From positions 1-64,000 of the forward strand of contig JAUXYJ010000042.1 in the NCBI GenBank assembly GCA_030694465.1: DNA of 64,000 bases, in the 5' to 3' direction. The stretch comes from Deltaproteobacteria bacterium (lineage in GTDB: Bacteria; Myxococcota_A; Polyangia; Polyangiales; Ga0077539). Shown one piece after another: positions 17,630 to 26,391 of the stretch; the stretch's first letter is position 1, and each line of letters starts with the position of its first letter. Both the position numbers and the translations under genes were made by a program. The notes under the pieces were generated by a model. That model was not told the DNA's origin, ran no database searches, and saw only the letters and a list, made by a program, of their open reading frames with translations.

Positions 17630-18016
17630 ATGACGCCGCCCATTGATCCAGAGATGCTCGCGAAACTTCGCGCGCGAATTGCAACCGTCGCGATTGCGAG
17701 CGCTGTCGCAGGCACCCTCGCGTGCAAGCAGACCCCAGCTGCACGCGAGCCGGCTCCGAACGAGCCCATGCCGCACACGGTCAACGAGCCCGTGCGAGCG
17801 CTCCCGGTGCCCACGGCGCAGGAGCAAGCGCAGCTGCCCGCGGGCCGCGTGGTCGTGCAGGACCTCAATGAGCCCTCCCAGCTGCCCGACACGGCCCCTG
17901 TCGATGCCGCCGCTGCGCAGGCCGTGAACGAGCCCGGAGCGCCCCCTACGGCGCCTCCGACGATCAACAACCCACCCTCGCCGCCGCGCCGTATTGCGCC
18001 GCCCGGCAACGGCTGA
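17630..18016 (+). CDS. Small proline-rich lipoprotein
   Basis: A 128-aa product with a signal segment ending TLAC (Cys32). The mature part is almost entirely Pro, Ala, Asn and Glu, with VNEP or LNEP repeated four times. This is a flexible spacer-like sequence, probably in the periplasm or on the surface. It lies 13 bp before the ferritin-like gene and may be co-transcribed. Confidence 0.65.
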   Translation: MTPPIDPEMLAKLRARIATVAIASAVAGTLACKQTPAAREPAPNEPMPHTVNEPVRALPVPTAQEQAQLPAGRVVVQDLNEPSQLPDTAPVDAAAAQAVNEPGAPPTAPPTINNPPSPPRRIAPPGNG

Positions 18017-18029
18017 GAGCGAGCACGCG

Positions 18030-18887
18030 ATGCGACGGGTCAAGATCGGGACGGACGAGAAGCTCTTTCGCTCGATGCACCGTCGCTATTGCGATGACCT
18101 CCATGAGCTTCCGGCCTGGGATCGCTTCGATGCGTCGGCGCTCGAAGACTCGGTTCGCGAAGAGCTACGCCGTGCGTGGAGCGCGCGGGTGGTGGCCGAG
18201 TATCGGTCCATGGTGGTCTTCTCTGAGCTCATCGCGCGGATGCCCGAGGCGGGGCTGTCCCTTGAGGTCTCGTGCGCGGCGTCGCGGCTGTTGCAAGACG
18301 AGGCGCGGCACACCGAGCTGTGTCAACAGATCGCAGAGCGACTGGGTGGCACCGACGACGCGCTCGTCGACGTGAAGCGAGATCTTCACTTGGCGGACGA
18401 GAACCTCCGCGCAGAGCTCTTTGTTGCGCGCTGGACAGTCTCGATGTTTTGCGTGGGCGAGTGCGCGAGCGTGGGGCTCTTGCAGGCGCTGGTGGACGAG
18501 GGCAAAGACCCGTGCGTGTCGCGCGTGCTCGAGACACTTTTGCGAGATGAAATCCTGCATGATCGGTTTGGGTGGGCCTTGGCGCGCAGCGTGATTCCGA
18601 CTCTCACCGACGACGAGCGCGAGTGGCTCTCGGCGGACCTGGCGTTCTCGTTTGCGCACTATGACCGCGTGAATGGGCGCGGGATGCGTGCCGAGGGCGG
18701 CGAGGTCACTGTGGGGCCCGCGCGCAGCGACGGCGCAGAGCGCATGGGCCTTATCGCGCCGAGTGCGTACGCGCAGGCTTGGTACACGCGGTTGGACACG
18801 GTGATTATGCCCTCGCTGCGGGGCTTGGGGCTCGCGGCCAACGAGGCGTGGATGCTGCGTCACGAGGCCGCCGCGTCGCAGCGGTGA
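18030..18887 (+). CDS. Ferritin-like diiron protein
   Basis: A 285-aa cytosolic helical protein. Iron ligands of a ferritin-like bundle are visible: Glu in VVAEYRS, DEARHTE (E-x-x-H), Glu in VGECAS and DEILHDRF (E-x-x-H). The spacing fits a diiron oxygenase or oxidase rather than a storage ferritin. The start at ATG 18030 is preferred over the longer frame at 17994, which overlaps the lipoprotein gene. A second ferritin-like protein at 6202-7215 is much more diverged and exported. Substrate unknown. Confidence 0.75.
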   Translation: MRRVKIGTDEKLFRSMHRRYCDDLHELPAWDRFDASALEDSVREELRRAWSARVVAEYRSMVVFSELIARMPEAGLSLEVSCAASRLLQDEARHTELCQQIAERLGGTDDALVDVKRDLHLADENLRAELFVARWTVSMFCVGECASVGLLQALVDEGKDPCVSRVLETLLRDEILHDRFGWALARSVIPTLTDDEREWLSADLAFSFAHYDRVNGRGMRAEGGEVTVGPARSDGAERMGLIAPSAYAQAWYTRLDTVIMPSLRGLGLAANEAWMLRHEAAASQR

Positions 18888-18906
18888 GGTGCGCTTCAAC
18901 GGGGAT

Positions 18907-20511
18907 TTAGGGCTCTACCGACATGCAGAGGGACAGCCCACGGGATTGGCACGTGGCCCCAGGGAGCAGCAAGCAGCACGCCGAGGGCATCCCTGGGCAG
19001 AGTGTTTGTAGCGGGGGGCATGCGGGGGTGGCTCTGCACCTCCCAAGCACACAGTTGGATGCCGAGGGCGGGCAGACGGTGCCGCAAGCGCCGCAATTGT
19101 TTGGGTCAAACGCGACAGCGAGGCACATGTTGCCGCAGCGAAGGTTTTCGGGGGGGCAAAGGATACAGCGGCCCATGGCACAGATCGAGGAATCGCTGCA
19201 CGATCTGCTGCAGCTGCCGCAGGTGCTCGGGCTGTCGAGCGAGGCCTCGCATCCGTTGGCTGGGTTGCCATCGCAATCCAAGAACCCAGGGCTGCAGCCT
19301 GCGACTTGGCACGTCCCCGAACCACACCTCCCGGTGCCATTTGCGATCGTGCACGGATTGCCACACGCGCCACAGTGGCTTGCGGTGTTGAGCGCGGTCT
19401 CACATCCGTTGGCAGGGTTGCCGTCGCAGTTGCCAAAGCCTGTCTGACAGCTCGCGAGCGCGCATGCGCCCGCTGTACAGGCCGCAGTCCCGTTGGCGTA
19501 CGAGCAGGCACGACCACATGCGCCGCAGTGCGTGATGCTCGTCAGGGGGGTCTCGCATCCGTTGGCTGCGTTGCCGTCGCAGTTGCCAAAGCCCGCGTTG
19601 CACACAGAGCCACATGCCCCCATGGCGCAGCTCGCGACCGCGTTGGCCGTTGACGCGCACGCGGCGCCGCATCCTCCACAATGCGCGGGGGCGGTCTGCG
19701 TGTTGACGCAGGACGTTCCGCAGCGGGTCTGGCCTGCAGTGCAGCCCGTGACGCACCCTCCTCGCGTGCCATCACACACAGCCCCAGCGCCCGAGCACGC
19801 AGTCCCGCACGCGCCGCAATGGCTCGCAGTGTTGAGCGGGGTCTCGCACCCGTTGGCGGGGTTGCCGTCGCAGTCTCCAAAGCCCGCGTTGCAGGTGTAA
19901 CGGCACGTCCCCATGCCGCAGGTCACCGCGCTGTTGGCTCGCGCTGCGCAGGCCATTCCGCATGTGCCACAGTGGCTCAGGTCGCTCTGTGTGTCGACGC
20001 ACGCCATGCCACAGCGCGTTTGTCCGACAGCACACCCCGAGACGCAGCGGTCCACGTTCGCGTCGCACATGGGCGTGGCGCCCGTGCACGTTCTCCCGCA
20101 CGCGCCGCAGTTGTCCGCGGTGTTCAGTGGGGTCTCGCAGCCATTGAGCGCGATGCCGTCGCAATTTCCGAGCATGCGATTGCACGTGTATTCACATTGG
20201 CCTGCTGCCGTGCATGCCTGCGCGCTATTGGGGCGCATCGTGCAGGTGCCGCATGATCCACCGCAGCCGTCGGCTCCGCACACACGCCCAGCGCAATTGG
20301 GGACGCAAGCGTCGCCCGTGTCCGGGGTGGACGCTTCGCTTACGACGTCGCTGCCGTCTTCGGGCTCGGCATCGGGAGTCACGGCGTCCATCGTGGCCGT
20401 GTCTTGATCGACGATCGTGCGCGGCACCCTGAAGCGCGGCTCGTTGACGAGGCCACAGGCGCTGAGCAAGAGGGCGAGTGAAATAGTGAATAAAATTAAG
20501 AATTTAGGCAT
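18907..20511 (-). CDS. Cysteine-rich repeat lipoprotein A
   Basis: The 534-aa product has signal LLSAC (Cys19), then GLVNEPRFRVPRT and an Asp/Glu-rich linker (about 35-70). From about 70 to the end are modules of roughly 45-50 residues, each with GNCDGNPANGCETPLNT and SHCGACGxxC. Cysteine is well over 10 percent, implying a string of disulphide-knotted units outside the cell. This repeat type is common in Polyangiales. It is a paralogue of the next gene upstream on the same strand, 102 bp away. Confidence 0.85.
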   Translation of the reverse strand: MPKFLILFTISLALLLSACGLVNEPRFRVPRTIVDQDTATMDAVTPDAEPEDGSDVVSEASTPDTGDACVPNCAGRVCGADGCGGSCGTCTMRPNSAQACTAAGQCEYTCNRMLGNCDGIALNGCETPLNTADNCGACGRTCTGATPMCDANVDRCVSGCAVGQTRCGMACVDTQSDLSHCGTCGMACAARANSAVTCGMGTCRYTCNAGFGDCDGNPANGCETPLNTASHCGACGTACSGAGAVCDGTRGGCVTGCTAGQTRCGTSCVNTQTAPAHCGGCGAACASTANAVASCAMGACGSVCNAGFGNCDGNAANGCETPLTSITHCGACGRACSYANGTAACTAGACALASCQTGFGNCDGNPANGCETALNTASHCGACGNPCTIANGTGRCGSGTCQVAGCSPGFLDCDGNPANGCEASLDSPSTCGSCSRSCSDSSICAMGRCILCPPENLRCGNMCLAVAFDPNNCGACGTVCPPSASNCVLGRCRATPACPPLQTLCPGMPSACCLLLPGATCQSRGLSLCMSVEP

Positions 20512-20613
20512 CGCGGGAGCCTCTCAAAGAGTGAGGGAAGAGATGAAGCAGACCTGAAGCCTGACGCTCACTGCGGCGTGTCGTGATGTCTGCGCTCTGA
20601 AGCGGCTCTCGCC

Positions 20614-22113
20614 TCATGGAGACGAGGCCCCAGGCCCTGGATCAAAACAGGTGATCCCAACCAACGAGCAGCCAAGAGGACCCGAAAGACGACAGCACCT
20701 TCTCAGCCTCGGGCAATACGTGAGGGAGCTTTCGCAAGTTCGACAGTCTCCGTTTACGCAGACCGGCGTGTCGCCTGATCGGGCAGCGCATCTCCGTCCA
20801 CAGGCTCCGCAGTTGTTCGTATCACTGAGCAAGTTCACGCAGACGTTTGCGCACGGTGAGAGCCCGGGGTTGCACGAGCGACATACGCCGCTCGAACACA
20901 GGGGCGGCTGGCCGGGCGCTGGGGCCGGGCAGACACGGCCGCATGCACCACAGCTTGTGGTGTTTTCGACCAGCGATGTCTCACAGCCATCCGCTGGGTT
21001 TCCGTTGCAATTGCCCCTCCCTGCTTGGCACGTGAAGCCACACATGCCATTTGAGCAGGTGGATGTCGCGTGGGGAGGAGGCGACGGACACTCCATGCCG
21101 CAGCCCCCACAATGGCGAGTGTTGCTGAGGACCGAGGTCTCGCACCCGTTTGCTTGGTTGCCGTCGCAGTTGCCGAGGCCGGAGCTGCAGCTGAGTCTGC
21201 ATGTCCCAGCCACACACACACCAGTCGCGCCCGCGGCGCCGGGACAAGCGGTCCCACATGCGCCACAGTTGCTGGGGTCCGTCTGGACGTTTGCGCATCC
21301 GCTGCCGCAGCGCATCTGTGGCGCGACGCAGTTGGTGTTGCACACGAGCGTCCCTGCTGTGCTGGTACACACTTGCCCGCTGGTGCACACCACACCGCAG
21401 TTTGCGCAGTTCTCGTTAGTCCCGAGCCGCACCTCACAGCCGCTGCTCATGACACCCTGGGCGACGCTGCGGTCGCCGTCGCAGTCGGCGCTTCCTTGCA
21501 CGCAGGTGTAGCGGCACATTCCTGCATCGCACGTGACGGTCGCGCCTGCACGAGGCGCACACGTGGAGCCGCAGCCGCCGCAGTTGCGCGGGTCGTTTGA
21601 GGTGTTGACACACTGCGTGCCACAGGCCGAGGTCCCTGAGGGGCAAGGGGCGCAGGTGCTCACGCCGGTCATGGCGTTGGTGTTGCACATTGGGATTGCG
21701 CCTGCGCACTGCTCGCCACAGCGCCCACAGTCGGTCACCGTATCGAGCCGGCGCTCGCAGCCATTCGAAGCGAGACCATCGCAGTCAAAGTAGGGGGGCT
21801 CGCACGCAGTGGCACAGCGACCCTCGATGCATAACGGCGATTGGTGCTGTCCATCTGGAGCCGCACATCCCTCGTCACATGCGCCACAGTGGCTGACCTC
21901 GCGGAGTGTGTCGACGCAATCGTCACCGCACTGGGTCTGTCCTGCGGGACAGGGTCCACTGGGGCCGTCGGCGATGACGCCTTCGTCCGAAGTGGTCGCA
22001 CCGTCCATCGATCCTGCGTCTCGTGAGACGACAAAGCGAGGCTCGCTGACCAAGCCACAGCCGCTGAGGGTGAAACCCAGCGCGACCCAGCGTCCCAGTG
22101 TCGTTGTGCGCAT
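20614..22113 (-). CDS. Cysteine-rich repeat lipoprotein B
   Basis: The 499-aa paralogue of the preceding protein starts with signal TLSGC (Cys19) and the near-identical GLVSEPRFVVSRD. An acidic linker and cysteine-rich modules follow (HCGACDEGC, NCGGCGSTC, NCDGNQANGCETS). The last module differs (CRSCNPGLSPC, LRRCCRL). The shared N-terminal block and tandem position point to a local duplication. Likely surface-exposed; ligand unknown. Confidence 0.85.
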   Translation of the reverse strand: MRTTTLGRWVALGFTLSGCGLVSEPRFVVSRDAGSMDGATTSDEGVIADGPSGPCPAGQTQCGDDCVDTLREVSHCGACDEGCAAPDGQHQSPLCIEGRCATACEPPYFDCDGLASNGCERRLDTVTDCGRCGEQCAGAIPMCNTNAMTGVSTCAPCPSGTSACGTQCVNTSNDPRNCGGCGSTCAPRAGATVTCDAGMCRYTCVQGSADCDGDRSVAQGVMSSGCEVRLGTNENCANCGVVCTSGQVCTSTAGTLVCNTNCVAPQMRCGSGCANVQTDPSNCGACGTACPGAAGATGVCVAGTCRLSCSSGLGNCDGNQANGCETSVLSNTRHCGGCGMECPSPPPHATSTCSNGMCGFTCQAGRGNCNGNPADGCETSLVENTTSCGACGRVCPAPAPGQPPLCSSGVCRSCNPGLSPCANVCVNLLSDTNNCGACGRRCAARSGDTPVCVNGDCRTCESSLTYCPRLRRCCRLSGPLGCSLVGITCFDPGPGASSP

Positions 22114-22181
22114 GGTCAGAGGCTCCTTTTAGGCTAAGTGCTCTGCACAGCGTCGCGGGATTGCGTGGCGTTGCAGAGGCT

Positions 22182-23261
22182 CTACGGTACCGCATCCGCG
22201 CTAGGAGGGGCAGCGGGCGTGGCGCTTGGCGCGGGCGTCGGGGCAGCGGGCGTCGCGACGGCGGGGACCCAGTCGGGCACGCGGGCGGCGTCACAGCCTG
22301 TGCGAAAACCGGTCGCGTCGAGCTCGAACTCAGCGCCGCCGAACGCGCCAGATTCTTCGCGCGCTTCGATGCGAACGCGGTGCCGATCTGCGCGTGACGG
22401 CGAGCAATAAGACAAGAAATAGTGTCGCGCAGCGCGGCCAGAGATTCGGTCTGCGATGGGCGTCAGCACGGCGCTCACTTGCTCGGGGTCTGCGTTGTAA
22501 AAGTGGTCCGTGCGGCCGACGGATCGAAGGGTCTGTACGTCGGTGTCGGGGCCCACGCCGGCTGCGTAGATTGTGTGGCTGCTCGCGGTGACGGCGTCGC
22601 TCATCGAGCTTGCGGTCATGCGGTGCGCGATGTCACGCGACGCGGTGAGCACGACGAGCGTCCCGAACTTCAGGGGCTGCGGTGCGTTGGCGAGATCGCG
22701 ATCGAGTTGTTGCATCCCTAGGATCACCGCGCCGTGCAAATTCGTTGACGAATCTCGTGGTGCGAGGGTGGCGAGGTCGCCGAGTGATGCGGCCACTTGC
22801 GCGGGAGCGCCCTGGACGCCGACGAGACGCAGCGTGGACTCGCCGTCAAACGCGTACACGCTCACGTGCTGGCGCTCACCGATGCGCTCTAGAAATGTGC
22901 GCACGCCCTGGGCGACGGCGGGGAGAAATCCAGCACGAGAGACCGTTCCGCTCGCGTCGACTAAGACGATGGTGTGGTGCGCGGCGACGGTCATCGGGTC
23001 GAGGAGTGTCGCGCGAGACTCGTTGGGTGAGATCGCGTTGCCGTCTTCGAGCACCGAGAAGCGCTCGACGGGGAGCCCACCCACGCCGGTGCGTGTGGCC
23101 AAGCGCTCGAGGGTAAAATACGCAGCGACTTGGCTGGGGCGTTGAGAGCCAGACCGCAGGATATCGACCTGGAGTGTGGCGCAGTGTGCGAGCGAAAATG
23201 CTGCAAATAGACCAATGAACGCGCGCTTGGTGCGAGCGCTTCGTGCGAGCGACAGTGACAT
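22182..23261 (-). CDS. VWA-domain lipoprotein
   Basis: A 359-aa protein from ATG 23261, chosen because it gives a signal ending LAHC (Cys27). Residues about 90-290 form a von Willebrand A-like domain with an imperfect metal-ion site (TIVLVDASGTVS where DxSxS is usual; NLHGAVILG). The C-terminus is a Pro/Ala tail. VWA domains bind protein partners through a metal ion. It follows the Cys-rich lipoproteins' orientation and could act with them. The substitution in the metal motif may weaken metal binding. Confidence 0.75.
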   Translation of the reverse strand: MSLSLARSARTKRAFIGLFAAFSLAHCATLQVDILRSGSQRPSQVAAYFTLERLATRTGVGGLPVERFSVLEDGNAISPNESRATLLDPMTVAAHHTIVLVDASGTVSRAGFLPAVAQGVRTFLERIGERQHVSVYAFDGESTLRLVGVQGAPAQVAASLGDLATLAPRDSSTNLHGAVILGMQQLDRDLANAPQPLKFGTLVVLTASRDIAHRMTASSMSDAVTASSHTIYAAGVGPDTDVQTLRSVGRTDHFYNADPEQVSAVLTPIADRISGRAARHYFLSYCSPSRADRHRVRIEAREESGAFGGAEFELDATGFRTGCDAARVPDWVPAVATPAAPTPAPSATPAAPPSADAVP

Positions 23262-23375
23262 GTGCGGGGCTACTTTCGAGAGAGACACGCGGCGGGTGTA
23301 GCGCATGTGGGCGGTGTTGCGCGACGTTGCTGCAAACGTAGATCCAGGTGCACAGTGTGCGGCGCGAGGGATGAG

Positions 23376-23867
23376 ATGACTGAGCAAAAAAGCTACGTGA
23401 CGCCTGCGGGCTATAAGCGACTGCAAGACGAGGCGCAGCGGCTGCTGCGGATCGAGAGGCCCACGGTTGTGCGAGAGGTCTCGGACGCCGCGGCGCAGGG
23501 CGATCGATCAGAGAATGCCGAGTATATTTACGGCAAAAAGCGCCTGCGTGAGATTGACTCAAGGCTGCGCTTTTTGGACAAGCGGCTTCGGGTCTTAGAG
23601 ATTATCGACCCCGAGACGCAGCGCGGGGACCGCGTGAACTTTGGCGCGATCGTGACGCTTGAGAGCGAAGACGGTCAGCGCAAAGTGTGGCAGCTCGTGG
23701 GCGAAGACGAGAGCGAGCCTTCGGAGGGGCGCATCTCGTACAAGAGTCCTCTTGCGCGCGCGCTGAGTGGCAAGCAAGCCGGAGATGATTTTAGCTTCAA
23801 ACGACCCGACGGCAGAGAGACCGAGTACGTGGTCGAGAGCGTAGTGTTTCCGAAGAGTTCGGGGTGA
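23376..23867 (+). CDS. greB: Transcription elongation factor GreB
   Basis: A 163-aa factor that rescues backtracked RNA polymerase by stimulating transcript cleavage. The N-terminal coiled coil begins YVTPAGYKRLQDEAQRLL and carries the acidic tip region GDRSENAEYIYGKKRLREID. The C-terminal FKBP-like domain includes IVTLESEDG, IS(Y)KSPLARAL and GKQAGD. ATG 23376 was chosen over a longer frame from 23262 because family members begin here. Transcribed alone. Confidence 0.93.
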   Translation: MTEQKSYVTPAGYKRLQDEAQRLLRIERPTVVREVSDAAAQGDRSENAEYIYGKKRLREIDSRLRFLDKRLRVLEIIDPETQRGDRVNFGAIVTLESEDGQRKVWQLVGEDESEPSEGRISYKSPLARALSGKQAGDDFSFKRPDGRETEYVVESVVFPKSSG

Positions 23868-24008
23868 AGCGTTGAGGTGAAATCAGAGGGGGTCACTGAA
23901 CAAAAAGACAGCCTCTCGCTTGCCTTCGTGACCGGATTAGACGATGAGTCTTTTGCGCAGCGTCGAGGCGGACGAAGCACACCGAGATCACGGTCGTGAT
24001 TCTAAACT

Positions 24009-24030
24009 AAGTCATTGTTATCAATGACTT
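24009..24030. promoter_or_regulatory. Perfect inverted repeat, likely operator of the VOC gene
   Basis: The arms AAGTCATTG (24009-24017) and CAATGACTT (24022-24030) are perfect 9-bp inverted repeats around TTAT. It is AT-rich in a GC-rich setting and lies 58 bp before the VOC gene start. The form suits a dimeric repressor of the TetR, MarR or HxlR type. No regulator gene is next to it. Confidence 0.6.
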
Positions 24031-24088
24031 GTGCTCGTCTGCTTTGTGCCGTTGGCGCGCTCACTCAGGGCACACCGTGGAGATCACT

Positions 24089-24847
24089 ATGTCGAAAATG
24101 GGTCGATTTGTTTGGCGTGAAATCATGAGCACGGACATCGCGCGCTCGTTGACTTTTTTTACAGAACTCTTTGCGTGGACCGTGTCCGAAATGGACATGG
24201 GACCGATGGGCACCTACTACATGGTGACCGCTCCGGGAGCTAAGAACGCTCACGGCGGGATGATGCAAATCGACGCAACGACGATGCCCGGCGTGCCGGG
24301 GCACATCCTCGGAAACGTCTCGGTGACGAGCGTCGATGACGCCGTCGCTCGCGCGTCCCGCATGGGCGGAAAGGTCCTGACGCCTGGCACGGATCTCCCC
24401 GACAATATGGGCAGATTCGCAGTGCTTCAGGACCCCCAGGGGGGCACGTTTGGCTTGCACCAAGGCGGCGGGGACAGCGAATGGACACCCCCGAAGGTGG
24501 GCGAATACTGTTGGGAGCAGCTGGATACCAACGACCTTGAGGGCGCCAAGATTTTCTACGGCGAGGTCGTCGGCTGGAAGAGCTCGAACGACGAAAACCC
24601 TGTGTTTTCTCTGGGACCAGACATGAAAGACATGTTTGCCAACGCGGTCAAGAGCCAGCCCGGTATGCCCACACAGTGGCTCAGTCTCATCGTGGTCGCC
24701 TCGCTCGCAGACGTGCGCGAGCGCGCGACTGCGCTGGGCGCAAAGGTGCTTGTCCCTGAGATCGTCGTTGCGAACATGGGCGTGTTTGCGATCTTGCAAG
24801 ACCCAACCGGCGTGACCTTTTGCACCTGGGAATCACGCACGGCGTGA
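24089..24847 (+). CDS. Two-domain VOC (glyoxalase/bleomycin resistance-like) protein
   Basis: A 252-aa cytosolic protein with two vicinal-oxygen-chelate domains, about 8-125 and 138-250. Each ends with the family strand pattern (FAVLQDPQGGTFGL and FAILQDPTGVTFCTWE). The first begins RFVWREIMSTDIARSLTFFTELF. Members bind metals and act as lyases, dioxygenases or drug-binding proteins; the substrate cannot be told. The start ATG 24089 follows GTGGAG. Probably inducible through the inverted repeat upstream. Confidence 0.88.
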   Translation: MSKMGRFVWREIMSTDIARSLTFFTELFAWTVSEMDMGPMGTYYMVTAPGAKNAHGGMMQIDATTMPGVPGHILGNVSVTSVDDAVARASRMGGKVLTPGTDLPDNMGRFAVLQDPQGGTFGLHQGGGDSEWTPPKVGEYCWEQLDTNDLEGAKIFYGEVVGWKSSNDENPVFSLGPDMKDMFANAVKSQPGMPTQWLSLIVVASLADVRERATALGAKVLVPEIVVANMGVFAILQDPTGVTFCTWESRTA

Positions 24848-24876
24848 GCGCTTAGGTGTGCCCTTCGGCGCGGTGT

Positions 24877-26391
24877 CTAGGGGCTCACAACACGCACAGT
24901 CCCAAAGCGCGCGAGGGGCACACGCAGGGTCCGCGCGGGGCCCACCACGACCATCACCGCGCGCTGTGTCGCGATGTGCGATTGGGCGGCCTGCATGAGC
25001 GACTCTGCGTTGGTTGTCGCCACGCGGGCGCGATGCTCTGAGAGCCAAGGCGCGGCGAGCTGGACCTCGGCGAGGCCCGCCAGCTGCGTCGCGATGTCCG
25101 CTGCGGTCGCGAGGCTCGTCACGAGGCGATTGCTCACGACGCTGCGGGCGAGGGCGAGCTCTTCGGTGGGGACCGGCTCGGTGGCGAGTCGATCACAATG
25201 CTCGAGCAAACCCTGGGCAAAATCTGCGGTCTGCTCGAGTCTTGTCGAGCCCTCGGCATAGAAGACGCCAGGCTGCGCGTTGCTCTCGTTGCGTGCGTAG
25301 GCTCCGTACGTGAGTGAGCGGCGCTCGCGGAGATCGACGAAGAGCCGTGACGAAGGCGAGCCCCCCAGCACCTGTCCCGCGACGGCGAGTGTGGACCACT
25401 GCGGGTCGTTGCGTGCGACGCCTAGCCGGCCCACACGAACAAACGACTGCTGGCTCGCAGGCCGGTCCACCAACAGGACAGTGCGCGAGCGGGTGGCCAC
25501 TGGGACCGCGGGGAGCGTGAGCGCTGGCGCGGAGCCCGCTGGGATGTCTGCGAAGGCCCGCTGGACGAGCGATTGAGCGCGCTCGGTGGGGACATCGCCG
25601 ACGACAATGACCTGCAAAGATCCAGCACGGATGCGTTCGGCGTGCAAGGCCACGAGCTGCGCTTGGGTGACGCTTCGGAGCACGCGCGCGTTGGTGTCCG
25701 CGTGGCCGTAGCCATGCGCTTGGCCATAGATCGCGCGCGCAAACGTGACCCCAGCGAGCCAGTGCGGGTCGGCCATCGATTGTGTCACGCGGTCGATCTC
25801 TTGCTGACGGACGAGGGACACTTCGGCGGGTGAAAATACAGGGTGTGCGAGCATCTCGCCGACGAGCGCGAGGGTGGCTTCGAGGTGTTCGGGCACGGTG
25901 TCGAGCGCGATCGTGGTGGCGTCTTCGGTCGTGCTGGTGTCGAGCTGCGCTCCGGTCTGCTCGAGGGCGAGGGCGAAGGCGCGGGCGTCGTGCTGGGTGG
26001 TTCCGTGGCGAAGTGTGGTGGCGGCGAAGCGCGCGAGACCTGGAAATCGTGTGGGATCTTGCGCTGATCCGAGACCGCGCGCGATCACTCGGACGTGCAC
26101 AATGGGCAGCGTAGACTGCGAGAGCGTCCAGAGCGCGAGCCCATTGGCGAGCGTGTGGGTAGAGACCTCGGGGACCGTGAGCGCGGTGGACTCGGGGGCC
26201 CGCGGCGGCTCGCTGGGCAGCGTCGCGAGGGCAGTGTTTCTCGGCACCGATGCGCTCGGTAGGGGCACGTTGGCGGGCGTGCGCGCGAGGGGAAGCGTGG
26301 GACCCGGCGACGTCGCCGGGTGGGTGTGTGCGCAGTGGGACAAGAGCACGCAGAGCGGGATCGCGTGCAGGGCAGGGCGGCGGTGAGTCAT
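24877..26391 (-). CDS. M16 peptidase-like protein, inactive-type subunit (lipoprotein)
   Basis: The 504-aa product has a lipoprotein signal (LLSHC) and a Pro/Ala linker containing one copy of the dispersed palindrome (HPATSPGP). Two M16 halves follow. The position of the zinc motif HxxEH reads ARFAATTLRHG, so the catalytic residues are missing. The second half keeps SSRLFVDLRERRSLTYGAYA. It overlaps the active partner upstream by 4 bp (ATGA), so the two are translationally coupled and probably form a heterodimer, as in other M16B pairs. Confidence 0.88.
   Translation of the reverse strand: MTHRRPALHAIPLCVLLSHCAHTHPATSPGPTLPLARTPANVPLPSASVPRNTALATLPSEPPRAPESTALTVPEVSTHTLANGLALWTLSQSTLPIVHVRVIARGLGSAQDPTRFPGLARFAATTLRHGTTQHDARAFALALEQTGAQLDTSTTEDATTIALDTVPEHLEATLALVGEMLAHPVFSPAEVSLVRQQEIDRVTQSMADPHWLAGVTFARAIYGQAHGYGHADTNARVLRSVTQAQLVALHAERIRAGSLQVIVVGDVPTERAQSLVQRAFADIPAGSAPALTLPAVPVATRSRTVLLVDRPASQQSFVRVGRLGVARNDPQWSTLAVAGQVLGGSPSSRLFVDLRERRSLTYGAYARNESNAQPGVFYAEGSTRLEQTADFAQGLLEHCDRLATEPVPTEELALARSVVSNRLVTSLATAADIATQLAGLAEVQLAAPWLSEHRARVATTNAESLMQAAQSHIATQRAVMVVVGPARTLRVPLARFGTVRVVSP
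26304..26319. repeat. Dispersed palindrome, copy 2 (inside M16 gene)
   Basis: Complete 16-bp palindrome. Here the symmetry extends to 20 bp, ACCCGGCGACGTCGCCGGGT (26302-26321). It lies in the linker just after the lipoprotein signal and is translated as PATSPG. Confidence 0.9.

Noticed and set aside
18907..22113. Tryptophan synthase alpha chain, a label often attached to such Cys-rich proteins
   Set aside because: There is no TIM-barrel motif; the sequences are signal peptide, linker and disulphide-rich repeats.
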